Shown here in pieces: positions 10,893 to 21,973 of a DNA stretch of 64,000 nt. Location of the stretch: NCBI GenBank assembly GCA_004352715.1, contig SCFE01000026.1, forward strand, positions 1,212,145 to 1,276,144, read 5' to 3'. The notes beneath the pieces are model-generated. The model made no database searches. It was given only the letters and a program-made list of their open reading frames with translations, and was not told where the DNA came from. The position numbers and the translations under genes were made by a program. The stretch is from Hofstenia miamia. Lineage: Eukaryota > Xenacoelomorpha > Acoela. Numbering within the stretch: the first letter of the stretch is position 1; each line of letters starts with the position of its first letter.

Positions 10893-12650
10893 AATTTTAA
10901 AATTCAAATTTCCTATAATCACCCGTAACAACATTTCCTGTAACATTTTTTTAAGAAGGAACATCTAAAAAATTAAAAATCTATATGCCAAAAATACAGG
11001 GAATGATATATTACTGTGTTGAAAATTAAAGTGAATGAATTTCGCATGAATTTAAATGGGACGGGCTTGGCTGTAAGCTTTCAGTACATCTCTAATCTAG
11101 GCCTGCTAAAACCAATGTAGTAAGAAATGTATTAAACTCTTCTTAGAATATCTAAAACTAACGAGCAGCGCAACTTTTGGATTCTTTTTCAATTTATTAG
11201 CATTTTCGTCATCAAATTTAGACTATTTCAAAAATCAAAATGAAATTAATTTTCTAACAAATTCATTAAAAGCAAAAGAAGCTGCTAATTTTCAAGCATA
11301 TTGTAAGATTATATTCATATTAACACAAAAAACGGTATTTTACTGCCATTATTTAGATAACACAGCCAAAAAAAACGGATTAACTAGTTTGTTAAAAAGT
11401 TTGAACACATGAAGTATGATAGGACAGGAAATCAGAACAGGATTAAACCAGAGCTGGACAAATCCTGACATATTTTGAAATATAATACAAATTATAAGTT
11501 TCTGTTACAGTAAAATGTCATACATCGTTCTTGTTGATGTGACTGTACATCTTACGGAAATATCAGGGGACTATTTTTAATTTTCTATAATAGTTATAGA
11601 TATTGATAATCAATTGGTCTGTTATAAAACAGCCTTTTATTTCTCCAAACTTGAATAACAAGATATTGCAGGTAACTTAGCATTAGTCATTACGAAAAGA
11701 AATCTTCGCTATTACATCGGAAATTGCTTAGTTTAAATGTGAAGTAACACATGTAAATCCGATAATCACTTCAATTCAGAGGAAAGTGACATGCGAATCT
11801 ATTTTAATATCTAGGTGGAATTTTCACCACAGTACTTAGCAAATTGACGGGCTTAAAATGTCGAGAATTTTCATGGTGTTCTCCAACAAAGTGCTTTTAT
11901 ATCAAAATCGGGGTGCATTGATTGACTTGATTAAATGACAGGACTTATCCAAAATGTATTTTCCTGTACATGTTTTGCAGCCATGCGAAGTGGCTTAAAA
12001 ATGGTTGGTTATTAGAAGCAATGACGCTTTCTTCTCTATGATGGCCTTTGTTTGATAATGAAATTTGAAGAAGTGCAAGCTTCGTGCAGAAGGAACATTT
12101 CACATTTGAGAATTAATTGAAAACTTACGGATATAGAGTGGTCTAAGAAATTCGTGTTTGATCTTAATAAAATTGATAAATAAAATAAGACTATTATCAT
12201 AACTGAATTAATAACTGTTGTAGCAATCCAGGAAGGTTATTTACCTGTGTTAGAGTATGTTTGGGCTTCACTCTAAAGTTTTACCTGGACTTTATGAAAA
12301 TCTAGTTCTCTTGGCTAATCATAGATTCTAGGGATTCTTTACCGAGAAGCTAAACAAAATCATTGCTGACAACCGTATGTTAGCTTACGTTGCCTCCTCC
12401 ATCCTATGATGGGGATGATGCTTATGATCATCGTAGTAGTGAAGCTGATTTTCATTGTTTTTCTAAACTATACCTTGCATGCTTGATGAGGTCATGTAAC
12501 TCTTTAATAATACAATAGTTTGGCATGATGTGGCTCCCACATCGGTCTTGAAAAATTCGCTAATTTGACGATCGCTGTCCCTATAGATCTCGAATATAGT
12601 CAATTGGTCGTCCCGTGAAAATATTTTCTCAAGTGCTTTCAAAGAGTCGA
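10893..12650. other. non-coding stretch upstream of a LINE fragment
   Basis: No coding region with family resemblance was found. The rightmost part may be upstream LINE sequence too decayed to read. A 64-codon minus-strand open frame at 12463-12657 is unassigned. Confidence 0.35.
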
Positions 12651-12654
12651 TTGT

Positions 12655-13121
12655 CACTCAAACATTTTAAATTTTTCTAAGATTCTTGAAAAAGCTGTAT
12701 CAACTCAACTCTGATTTTATGGTGAAAAACAACTGACAAATATCAATCTGCATATTGAATTAAATATTCAGCAAGCACAGCCATTACACGTACCACAATG
12801 ATCTTGTGCGTGAACTTGAACAGGATAAAATTGTTCTTTGGGTTATTACTGATATATCAGTTGCATTTGACACAATATCACACGAAAAGCTTTTACGACG
12901 CCTCATGTGTCTTGGTTTTGATGGTACAGCTCACAGCTGGCTGGAAAGTTATCTTAAAAATCATCACAGTCATGTGCGAATAGCTGAAAACATGTCCTAT
13001 TCAGAAGTAAGCCAATATGGAGTGCCGCAGGGATCAATGATGGATCCTATAATGTTTTCATTGTATGTTCTTGGTGTTGGTTCTATCTTTCGGAGATTTG
13101 GCATCAGCTATCAGTTTTACA
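12655..13121 (+). pseudogene. LINE reverse transcriptase, 5' piece, cut by hAT insertion
   Basis: After a degenerate segment reading FSKILEKAVSTQL, the frame at 12806-13121 contains typical non-LTR RT motifs. These are ITDISVAFDTISHEKLLRRL (motif A with its Asp), SYLKNHHSHVRI, the GVPQGSM motif B1, and PIMFSLYV then FRRFGISYQFY leading toward the YADD position. The reading is broken at 13121 by a hAT element; RT-like sequence resumes at 15235. The spacing resembles CR1/Jockey-type enzymes. In-frame breaks upstream mean it was already decaying. Confidence 0.85.
13114..13121. repeat. target-site duplication GTTTTACA (left)
   Basis: GTTTTACA here and at 15227-15234 flanks the hAT element exactly, an 8/8 match. 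Confidence 0.92.
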
Positions 13122-15226
13122 CAGAGATGGCATCCAGTCGGTACTGATCACCGGACCGGTCGCGGAACAGATCAGGTCACCTTAATTTCACTACATCAGT
13201 CAAAACCAGTCACTTTGAAATGTGTCTTGGACTATCCCCTTCTGGGAATTTTTCAAATTTCAAGCTTCAAAAGCTGGTAACAATTTCCAAAATTACAGTT
13301 GTGCGAAAAATTTAGTAGATCACACATATGCAATTCAGTAACGTGGTTCAAGTCGTCTTTCTTTTGAATCAATACAATTGGACAACGTAAGTGTCATTGA
13401 ACATTGAACGTCCATTCAGTGGTATACATTCTGTAAATCAGAGCTCTAAGCATCTAAATATCCAAACAATAACACCATATTTAATTGTAACTCTCCATTT
13501 AACGCTTAGCGTTATATATTGCAAATGAATCGTTATAGTAATGATTTAGAACTTATAGAACTGTTAATAAACCTGCCCATTGTCCACTGGCCTTTAAACC
13601 TTTAATATCCAAGTGGGGTCCATTTTGGACCTAGCCACAATTTTGAACACTGCAGCTAAAGGTCTAAAGATTATTCAAAAAGATTTAATAACAGTTTGCA
13701 GGAATATGTCTCTTTGTAGTTGTATAGATATTTAATTGAAATTTCTGTTTGATTTCCTCAATTTTTGCATTTCTCATATTAGAGTCTGCTATTACTCAAA
13801 GATTAAAGAAATCTACGTGTACTGTCAATACAACATTTGGTAAAACGTTCTGTGATGATGAACTGAAAAACCTGTTGACTATGGACTGTGACAAAGGCAA
13901 AGGAGAGTGGCCATTTGTGACCTGATTACCCAAGAATACAGCTGTGCAAAGAGAATATCTTAGTAATATAACTTATTTAGAAAATATTGAATTTACATGC
14001 TTTAGATACTCTTTCTATCAATTTATGGACACAAAAAATGTCCACTGTATGATCAATGGATCTGTTCTCTTGGTTAATTATAAAAACCCTCTCATTTTTC
14101 ACACAGATTACTTCAGAAAATTTTCCTTTTATTTGTCTTTCTTGTCTCATCTGCAAGAAAGACTTAGCAAAACATCACAGCTTCATTCACAGCTCACTGG
14201 GTGCAAGAAGGACTTTAGTGTTTATGCTGCAAAAGAAATGGTATTTGTAAAGTTTTAAAAATTTCTAACTAAATATACAGCAAAACTTAGGAGCTTTGAT
14301 ATTCAATGCCTAAACATGATTCAATATGTGAGCAATTCAAAAAACAAAACAGTTGGAAATGTAATTACTTGGTGTCGACGAGCAGCACTGCAATGTTAAA
14401 AAGAGTGTCACATGCTAAATTTGCATCAGTACTTAACAATAAATCCAACTGCAATCAACTCAAAAATATATATTATACATTGATTTTATATGGGTCCATT
14501 TTGGACCCCTATTGCGTTGTTGCGTATGCTATATATTTTGGGCTTTTTAGGGGTTAAAGGCACAAACCAATAAGATCCCATAATTCATATTAGATTATCT
14601 TTTCAGAGTAAACGCCCCGCTTAACTAACTACAAGTGGCGGAATCCTTACCTCTACGGGATTACTTTGATTACTGATCAACACAGGCGTTAAGCCTTATT
14701 GATTAGGCTTAAAATTAAGATTCAAAATCATCACCATTAATGTTTAAAAGCTTGCCATTAATTACTAAAATTTATCATGGAATAATTATCTACATAGGCT
14801 TACCAATATTCAAACAAAACACGTCACTGAAATTTGACGCATTAAAAGCATTGAGTGATTAGTCTTGGTTTTTTGGGTTTGTGCCTTCAAATAAAGATAT
14901 TTAGTGTCAATCCGATAATTCAAACGCGTATGCGTTCAATAAACGTTTTCTTTCAACTGTACACAAATGCATTATGTAATGCAAAAAAACTGGCCCGAAT
15001 CAGCAATGCCAGTCACAACCGGTAAAAAAGAGAATTGAACACATAAATAAATGTACAGTGAAACAAGATAAAGCTGTAAAAACCGGTGCTCTATAATGTG
15101 GGGGCCGATCAAAGCCGGTACCCATATGAGAGTAATCTGGGTACCGGACCGGTCAACACCAGTCAGCCGTCAGGCGCTTAGCGGAACCGGACCGGGTCAC
15201 ATTTAAGTGTACCGCCTCCATCCCTG
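13122..15226. mobile_element. hAT-type element inserted in LINE
   Basis: The 2105 bp unit starts CAGAGATGG and ends CCATCCCTG, with further inverted similarity inward (GGTAC and ACCGGACCGG on the left; GGTAC and ACCCGGTCCGG in the inverted right end). The perfect 8-bp duplication GTTTTACA on both sides and the CAGRGATGG ends identify the hAT superfamily. No hAT transposase is readable, so this copy is non-autonomous. It carries a second, TTAA-flanked element (13598-14553), making a three-level nest inside the LINE. Confidence 0.92.
13598..14553. mobile_element. TTAA-type element nested in the hAT element
   Basis: TTAA at 13594-13597 and 14554-14557 bracket 956 bp. Each end contains GGTCCATTTTGGACC-type sequence, itself nearly palindromic, in inverted arrangement and close to the boundary (13615-13632 and 14492-14508). 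TTAA duplications point to piggyBac or Kolobok-like elements. The interior has short open pieces (13944-14258, 14306-14557) and a Cys-containing run CLICKKDLAKHHSFIH near 14127-14180, too decayed to assign to a transposase. Superfamily is inferred from the TTAA boundaries. Confidence 0.55.
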
Positions 15227-15332
15227 GTTTTACATTTCATCACAATGACTTTGTTCCCACTATCCACTCAGTTGAACAGATTATTAATGATTTGGATCAA
15301 TGCATGCTTTCAAGTGATTTACTAAACAAATA
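15227..15332 (+). pseudogene. LINE reverse transcriptase, 3' piece
   Basis: Immediately beyond the hAT element, the forward strand reads HNDFVPTIHSVEQIINDLDQ then CMLSSDLLNKYS. This matches the RT segment after YADD, where a helix with 'I..L..W...N.LKLN' occurs. It continues the LINE split at 13121. It ends abruptly at the Tc1 element whose TA duplication is at 15331-15332. Beyond that element I could not pick up the LINE again. Confidence 0.7.
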
Positions 15333-16761
15333 CAGTACTGGAAAAAAGAATTCGGCCACCAATAATTTGTCATGGATATTTCCAAGAAATTGACTCCAAG
15401 AATGTCATAGTTATTTATTAATTAGATTTGGTGTTGCATAAAGATGAATTCATCAATGTTGAGACATAATTATCAATGCTTACCTTAAATCTCAAGGAAA
15501 AATCCTACAATGCTTGTGGCTAGCTAATTTTTTTTGGAAAAATGGATTCGGCCACTTTAGACCAAATCAGAGAATCTGTAAATAATTTGTTGAGCTATTT
15601 TTAGACTATATATTTTGATAATATCTAATAAAAGTCTTTTTTCACCATATATGATGCGTGGTTAGGTGCCTATTGCCATTCGCGAGTTGATTATCTCCAT
15701 ATATTTGAAAGGGATGAGTCAACGTAATGTATCTCAACTTGTAAACCTCGATGTACAGTCGAGGATATCATCAGACGTTTCACTTCTGAAAATATCATTG
15801 CTCCAAGCCAACGTCCGGAAAACCAAAAAGGAGATCTCCAAAACTTCCCAGTCAGCTCTTCGTGTACCTTTCATAGTGAAATCCCAGACAGACTTCTGAG
15901 GAACTTCACAAGGAATGGGCTAATGGTCACCTTGTGACAGCAAGAAATGTGGGAAACATCCTGAAGAAGAACTCACTTGGGAATTTTGTGGCATCCAGAA
16001 GACCATTCTTAACCTCAAAGCAAAGATTACGCCGGCTGAGGTGGGCCAAGTTGATGAGAGACAATTCGTCTGAACATTGGACTAATGTTATATTTTCAGA
16101 TAAGTCAAGGTTTGAGCTATATTTATCAAAAGAATGTTGATAAAGAGACCAAATGAGCAGAAGTCTAGATTCTTGCCTTAATTTACTTGGGGACCATGAA
16201 GTATAGTGGGAAGTCTGTCATGGTATGGCCTTCGCAAGATTGTTCACATCACTGGTATTCTCAATATGCTCAGATTCTAGAGAAGGAACTCTTGTCACTC
16301 CTTAAATGCGAGCAGGATGGTGCTCCATGTCAAGAAATGAAAAACTTCTTCTACAATAATGGGGTTGCTATCCTTGCTGACTGGCCTGGTCAATCTCGAA
16401 ACCTTAACATTATCGAAAATATGTGGAAAGAGGTCAAATATCGAATTGGACAGCATACTCTTCACACTGAAGGCGAGCTGTGGAGGGTAATAAAGAAGGA
16501 ATTTTATGCAATTACCAATTGCTTTATTGAAAGAAAGACTTCTTGCTTCAATCCGTGGACCCCTTGAAGCTGTTATTCAATCAAAGAGACACCCTACAAA
16601 ATATGAAAGAGAGAATTTTGTCGCTAAGTGCTCATATTGGGTCAATTATTAATTTATGTATCCTATTTTGAATTTACTATTTTTTGGGTTTGCTCATTTG
16701 TTAATATTTTTTCATTTTTTATTCAAATTTGCAAGTGGTCGAATACATGGTTCCAGTACTG
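15333..16761 (+). mobile_element. Tc1-type element, nearly complete, inactivated
   Basis: The ends CAGTACTGGAA and (inverted) CAGTACTGGAA extend inward to an ATTCGGCCAC / ATTCGACCAC match; TA lies at 15331-15332 and 16762-16763. The length, 1429 bp, is usual for Tc1. The transposase is carried in broken frames on the forward strand. The element sits right where the LINE fragment stops. Confidence 0.92.
15666..16567 (+). pseudogene. Tc1 transposase, frameshifted
   Basis: The N-terminal helix-turn-helix is readable at 15666-15780 (MPIAIRELIISIYLKGMSQR). A second piece at 15934-16140 contains RLRWAKLMRDNSSEHWTNVI then FSDKSRFEL, holding the first catalytic Asp. The last piece (16187-16567) has EQDGAPCQ with the second Asp, and SRNLNIIENMW with the Glu of a DDE triad. 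The last two are 34 residues apart in the usual DD34E layout. Frameshifts near 15780, 15900 and 16140 and a weakened VMVW motif make it inactive. Its role was cut-and-paste at TA sites. Confidence 0.88.
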
Positions 16762-16763
16762 TA

Positions 16764-17141
16764 CATTTGTAAGTATAATTTTTTTACAATTTTTTCAGGT
16801 GTTTTGAAAATTATCAAAAATGTGTTAAATATCTTTAAATACACTGCAAAGCATAAATATCGCAACCTTTAAGTAATATATATATATATATATATACTCG
16901 TCAGCTTCCAAGTACTAAATTTAGTACTTGTTATAAACATGTCTACAGCATGCTTCTACATAGACAAATTCACACTATTTCAAGCTGTGCATTAAAGTAA
17001 AGATTATTTATTAGTTTCACTACTCACAATGTTTCCTTCAAGTTTCTGTTAGCTTTAGAATTGGAATTACATTGTGATGACAAGAAAACAAAAGTCAAGA
17101 GTCCAGTTTCTTCTTGTAATACATGGTATTTAAGCAATAGA
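16764..17141. other. non-coding with a short (TA)n
   Basis: (TA)n occurs at about 16879-16896. No gene was recognised. Confidence 0.4.
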
Positions 17142-17332
17142 CAGTGGCGTACGCAAGTTTCCAAATTTGATTTTGTCTGGATAAATCAAAAAATTTTTCG
17201 TAAAAAAAATTGAAAACTTTAAAATCTAGGATTTTGGAATGCAGTTCTTAGGGTCTATTTTCTCAATATTTTCAAAAATTTTGGGTGATAACGATGATGT
17301 CTCCCCGTCAGAAAATCTTGGGTACGCCCCTG
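17142..17332. mobile_element. hAT-type miniature element, copy 2
   Basis: The ends CAGTGGCGTACGCA and (inverted) CAGGGGCGTACCCAAG bound 191 bp. They are flanked by a perfect 8-bp duplication, GCAATAGA, at 17134-17141 and 17333-17340. The interior is the reverse complement of copies 1 and 3 (for example GGGTCTATTTTCTCAATATT). Confidence 0.9.
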
Positions 17333-17691
17333 GCAATAGATTGCCTCAATAATTACTTTCAATATATATTTAAGTGCATATTTGCTATTTATATTCAAAC
17401 ATTTTATTAAAATTTATTTTTTGTCACTAACAAATTTATTTTTCAATTAGTACTAAATTTAGGACTCTGTGACTGTACTGAGCTCATTTACACATAGCTT
17501 AAAAAAAATTTACCAATAACATGTTAGGAAAAAACTGCATTTTTTACCAATTTATACTTAACCAAATTTTGGCATAATTTTGTAAATAATATTGGTTATA
17601 TATTTTCAAATTTTGTCGAATTCGTCTTGAGAGGCCACAATTCAGAGTGCAGTCTTGTAATAATTTAGGCTTCCCATAATTCACATATTCA

Positions 17692-17727
17692 TATATATAT
17701 ATATATATATATATATTCATTCATATA

Positions 17728-17767
<40 letters not shown>
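17692..17767. repeat. (TA)n microsatellite
   Basis: Two adjacent blocks of TA repeat, with interruptions, span this interval. A shorter run lies at about 18036-18052. Confidence 0.9.
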
Positions 17768-17771
<4 letters not shown>

Positions 17772-18181
17772 TATCTCAAAACACCTTATCTTTTTATATT
17801 TATATATTTATATCTTTTATATTTACTAAATATCATGAATAATTGTTTTTTCATAATGCTATTTAGCTTAATTTACAATATACAAGTTATAGTAATCCCG
17901 TTCATTTACAATCTTGAACCATAATGAAAGTAAATTTAGTTGATCTTATTTACAAAATTACGAAATTCAGTTAATTTGGTGATATTTAACATTAAAATAA
18001 AGACGTTTCAAGACCTGAAATGTGCAAAATTAAAAATATATATATATATATGCATTGTCTATTCTCAATTACTCAGCAATACAAAACTGAAATAAAGAAA
18101 AATGCTGAAAAAGCCATCGATGTGCATATTAAAAAGACTTTTTTATCATTGGGAATGTAACTAATCTCTCTAAAAATTCTT

Positions 18182-18203
18182 AATAATAATAATAATAATA
18201 ATC
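18182..18203. repeat. (AAT)n tail of a LINE
   Basis: Seven AAT/TAA units lie directly 3' (on the minus strand) of the LINE terminator region TTAGCC...TAAATAAAG. A short-repeat tail is typical of several non-LTR families and marks the 3' end of the minus-strand LINE at 18256-18534. Confidence 0.7.
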
Positions 18204-18255
18204 AATGACTTTATTTAGCCGCTGAAGGCATACACAAACAGAAAATAAAAACAAG

Positions 18256-18534
18256 TCAAGTTTTACGGCAGCGAGGACAGTCACATGAGATGAAATAGGA
18301 GCAAATGGAAGAGTAGGCGAAGTTGGAGAAGGGCTCAGCAAAGAGGAAAGCCATCAAAGATTTCTTGAAGCTCGGTGGCGGGGAAAAGAAATCAATCGCT
18401 GTTGGAGGGTTGCGAGTCAAGATGTAATTAGCAGCAGTACAAGCACGATTGAAAAACGAGTGAAGGGTGCGATGTTTCTTTGTACGACGAATGGAGAAGG
18501 TGACAACATCATCAGAGCGAGTGCAGCAGGAATT
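18256..18534 (-). pseudogene. LINE ORF2 C-terminus, truncated by assembly gap
   Basis: A minus-strand frame is open without a stop for 92 residues from the N gap to TGA at 18256. It reads NSCCTRSDDVVTFSIRRTKK, then HRTLHSFFNRACTAANYILT, and ends with a Cys cluster, SCDCPRCRKT. It is followed by TAAATAAAGTCATTGATT and an (ATT)n tail. That arrangement is the 3' end of a non-LTR retrotransposon. I call it a fragment only because the upstream part lies in the gap; the visible part is intact, so this could be a young copy. Open frames in the window that run through the Ns in other phases are artefacts. Confidence 0.6.
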
Positions 18535-18877
18535 NNNNNNNNNNNNNNNNNNNNNNNNNNNNNNNNNNNNNNNNNNNNNNNNNNNNNNNNNNNNNNNNNN
18601 NNNNNNNNNNNNNNNNNNNNNNNNNNNNNNNNNNNNNNNNNNNNNNNNNNNNNNNNNNNNNNNNNNNNNNNNNNNNNNNNNNNNNNNNNNNNNNNNNNNN
18701 NNNNNNNNNNNNNNNNNNNNNNNNNNNNNNNNNNNNNNNNNNNNNNNNNNNNNNNNNNNNNNNNNNNNNNNNNNNNNNNNNNNNNNNNNNNNNNNNNNNN
18801 NNNNNNNNNNNNNNNNNNNNNNNNNNNNNNNNNNNNNNNNNNNNNNNNNNNNNNNNNNNNNNNNNNNNNNNNNNNNN
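18535..18877. other. assembly gap (343 N)
   Basis: Run of N. The LINE 3' end lies on its left and a Penelope element on its right, so the true junction is unknown. Confidence 0.99.
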
Positions 18878-19525
18878 TCGATATGTTACCATCATCGTCA
18901 GCAAACAAACTATGCGAAATTTGACAAAGGGAATGGTATAGTTATCGTAGATAAATCAACATATATGTCAAAAATGGAATCATTATTAGATAATAAATCT
19001 AAGTTTAAGGAACAAACCTGTAAAACAACCACAAAGTTTTTTATAAAAGAAGAAGAGAAATTCAACAAATCATTATTAGAAATGAAAAAGAAAAATGATG
19101 TATACCTGAAGAATTATATCAAATTTTTCGGAGTATAGTCTCTCAGCCATGTCGCTTATATGGTTTACCGAAAATGCATAAAAATTCAGAAGATCCTCCA
19201 CTACGACCTGTATTGTCAACAATAAATTATCAAAATTCAAAATTGACAAAATGGTTAGATCAATTATTAAAGAAATATATACCAAAAAAGTAAATCATCA
19301 ATGACACAAATGATTTTCTAACTAAATTAAGGAATGCATATGATCACGATCAACAAAATAAATATCTTGTAAGTTACGATGCAAAATCCCTTTTTACAAA
19401 TATCCCTGTAAAAAAGACAATAGACCATATCATTAAGCTTATTCCTAAAGATGAAATTATAATAGGTCATGAAGTTTTAGAGAAATTGTTAAATATGTGT
19501 TGTCTCAACATACCATTTATTCAGA
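18878..19525 (+). pseudogene. Penelope-like element, reverse transcriptase part
   Basis: The forward frames carry the N-terminal signature of Penelope RTs: FDKGNGIVIVDKSTYMSKME, then after a frameshift near 19138 LYGLPKMHKN, PPLRPVLSTINYQNSKLTKW and the motif-A region YLVSYDAKSLFTNIPV with its Asp. One stop (KKYIPKK*) and one frameshift inactivate it. It stops at about 19525, before the YADD region. The left edge carries CGATATGTTACCATCATCGT, whose reverse complement recurs near 25470 at the end of the GIY-YIG piece; such terminal pieces may be element ends. The matching endonuclease part is at 25142-25395. Confidence 0.88.
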
Positions 19526-19724
19526 GGCGTCGCACACCTTCTAACCAGCATTTTTATGATTTAGAGCGTTTTTTCCTATCGCTTATTTGGGAACTGGGTA
19601 AATTTAATACCGGATTAAACTGATTTTTACACTATATTTTTATAAATTTGTAATTTGTGATTAAAAACTCAATCTAAATTACAATTTTGGTAAAATTGAA
19701 GCATTTCGATCCATAAACTATATA

Positions 19725-19964
19725 CAGGGGCGTACCTAGGATTTCCTGACGGGGGACATCATTGTTATTCCCTAATGCGGGGCAAAGCCCCGCGAAAATT
19801 TTTGAAAATATTGAGAAAATAGACCCTAAAAAATGCATTTCACGATCCTAGATTTTAAATTTTTTAATTTTTTACGAAAAATTTTTTCATTTATCCAGTC
19901 AAAATTAAATTTGGAAACCTGACGGGGGGGACATTCCACCATGCCCCCCCTGGGTACGCCACTG
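19725..19964. mobile_element. hAT-type miniature element, copy 3
   Basis: The ends are CAGGGGCGTACCTAGG and (inverted) CAGTGGCGTACCCAGG, and the interior is almost identical to copy 1, with an added GC-rich hairpin (GCGGGGCAAAGCCCCGC) near 19778. The flanks do not show a clean 8-bp duplication, so the site may have decayed or the copy may be a recombinant. Confidence 0.82.
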
Positions 19965-20117
19965 ACAGTGGTTCAATTGGCTAGTACATGCATCATCTTG
20001 TTTAGAAATCATATCACTGATAAATTAAACTGTTCTAGTTACTTCAATCGTGAATGTCGCAATAGGCTAGGTATTGCGACATCCACACTTCAATGGCGTT
20101 TAACGTTTTAAAAGAGC

Positions 20118-20247
20118 AAGGTGTGCGTTCATATTAACGCACACTACGAAATTAAGCGTAATCGTTGAAATTGTGTCCTAATTTGTCGCCGAACGTTATT
20201 GATTGCGTCACGAATTTCGATGCGTGCGTTAATGATCACCGCACCTC
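20118..20247. mobile_element. small CpG-rich inverted-repeat element
   Basis: The left 36 bp (AAGGTGTGCGTTCATATTAA and onward through ACGCACAC..CGAAATT) matches the inverted right end (GAGGTGCGGTGATCATTAAC onward through GCACGC..CGAAATT). Each arm also folds on itself (GTGTGCGTT / AACGCACAC). At about 130 bp it has no coding capacity. It is unusually CpG-rich compared with its surroundings. Confidence 0.55.
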
Positions 20248-20814
20248 GAGTGAGAAATTAAGGTGTCACTACTCTTAGTTAATCCCGCCAAGCAAACATC
20301 AATAAAAATAGAGAAACCTTTTCAAGTTCAACATGTGCATACATTGGCTGTGGTTTTAAGGTGTGTTCCCACTATCGACTTTTACCGGCAGATTTTAATC
20401 GAAAATGCAAGTATTTTCGTTCACATTGGCGATTTTTTATCATCCGATTTTTTATCAGAAAAAGGAGAGTTGGAATAGCGTTCAGACTTTCGATTTTTTA
20501 TCAGATGATAAATTATCATCTTTTGATTGCCAGTAAGAAAAATAACATCTTTTTATTGATTGGTCTGTTTTGGAATGTAAACAATGTTTGCATATTTTGA
20601 AGTTGAAATATTTCACTGACAATAATTTACGTTTTGGAAGTCTATTCCCTACTTGAGAAGTAATTACATTAATGCGACATGAATAAATTTTCATTCACGA
20701 TTTCTTTACATTTTCATTGTGTTTACGTACAATTTGGCAGTAAAATAGGCAAATAAAAATTACATAAAGACAGACACGTGTATTTGGCATATCAAAAGAG
20801 GAAATATACAATTA

Positions 20815-21973
20815 TGGACCATAAAGACATCAATTTGGCGGTATCCCTGGAGAAGAATGGGTTTTCAAAAGCCAAAACAGCCAGTATTCTTATAGTAAAC
20901 AAAAAATCCGAGTTCAATGGTGCAGACAGAGGGTTAAGAACCCCCCCCCCCCCCCCCNNNNNNNNNNNNNNNNNNNNNNNNNNNNNNNNNNNNNNNNNNN
21001 NNNNNNNNNNNNNNNNNNNNNNNNNNNNNNNNNNNNNNNNNNNNNNNNNNNNNNNNNNNNNNNNNNNNNNNNNNNNNNNNNNNNNNNNNNNNNNNNNNNN
21101 NNNNNNNNNNNNNNNNNNNNNNNNNNNNNNNNNNNNNNNNNNNNNNNNNNNNNNNNNNNNNNNNNNNNNNNNNNNNNNNNNNNNNNNNNNNNNNNNNNNN
21201 NNNNNNNNNNNNNNNNNNNNNNNNNNNNNNNNNNNNNNNNNNNNNNNNNNNNNNNNNNNNNNNNNNNNNNNNNNNNNNNNNNNNNNNNNNNNNNNNNNNN
21301 NNNNNNNNNNNNNNNNNNNNNNNNNNNNNNNNNNNNNNNNNNNNNNNNNNNNNNNNNNNNNNNNNNNNNNNNNNNNNNNNNNNNNNNNNNNNNNNNNNNN
21401 NNNNNNNNNNNNNNNNNNNNNNNNNNNNNNNNNNNNNNNNNNNNNNNNNNNNNNNNNNNNNNNNNNNNNNNNNNNNNNNNNNNNNNNNNNNNNNNNNNNN
21501 NNNNNNNNNNNNNNNNNNNNNNNNNNNNNNNNNNNNNNNNNNNNNNNNNNNNNNNNNNNNNNNNNNNNNNNNNNNNNNNNNNNNNNNNNNNNNNNNNNNN
21601 NNGAATAACTGGGTTTATAGCGGTGAAAGCATGGTGGTTTATGATGCTTCTAGGAAAATTCGGGATACAAAAAATTGGGGATACCCTAAAGAAAAGTTTG
21701 GACCACTGCATTGTAGTTGTAAAAAGATAAAAAACAGCAACAAAATTCAGCTGATGGTTTGGGGTGCAATTTCGTACTCGGGTGAAAGAACACTTGTTCC
21801 TGTCCAGTCCAAAATTACTGGGGATTCGTATGCAAGTCCCCCAGCCTCTATCTAGGCTTCCTGACAGAAATTCTGTTGTTTTTCAACAAGATAATGCACC
21901 CGTCCATGGTACACAGGCAGTCAAAGACTCATTGGCTGGTATGAGGATGAAAGGGACGACTTCCAAGCACTGA
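20815..21973 (+). pseudogene. Tc1-like transposase, split by gap
   Basis: Left of the gap, MDHKDINLAVSLEKNGFSKA begins what looks like the helix-turn-helix region. Right of it (21631-21973) are VVYDASRKIRDTKNWG, the conserved QLMVWGAISYSGERTL and, after a frameshift near 21850, LPDRNSVVFQQDNAPVH. The last run contains the second catalytic Asp. The third acidic residue and C-terminus are missing, since the frame ends at 21971. It cannot be functional as assembled. A 17-base C-run at 20941-20957 next to the gap is probably a sequencing stall. Confidence 0.78.
20958..21602. other. assembly gap (645 N)
   Basis: Run of N inside the Tc1-like element, preceded by a C homopolymer. Confidence 0.99.

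Noticed and set aside
18417-19138. Long open frames crossing the N run at 18535-18877
   Set aside because: They are open only because Ns cannot contain stops. The same holds for frames across 20958-21602, 44504-44628, 57498-57608 and 60675-61566.
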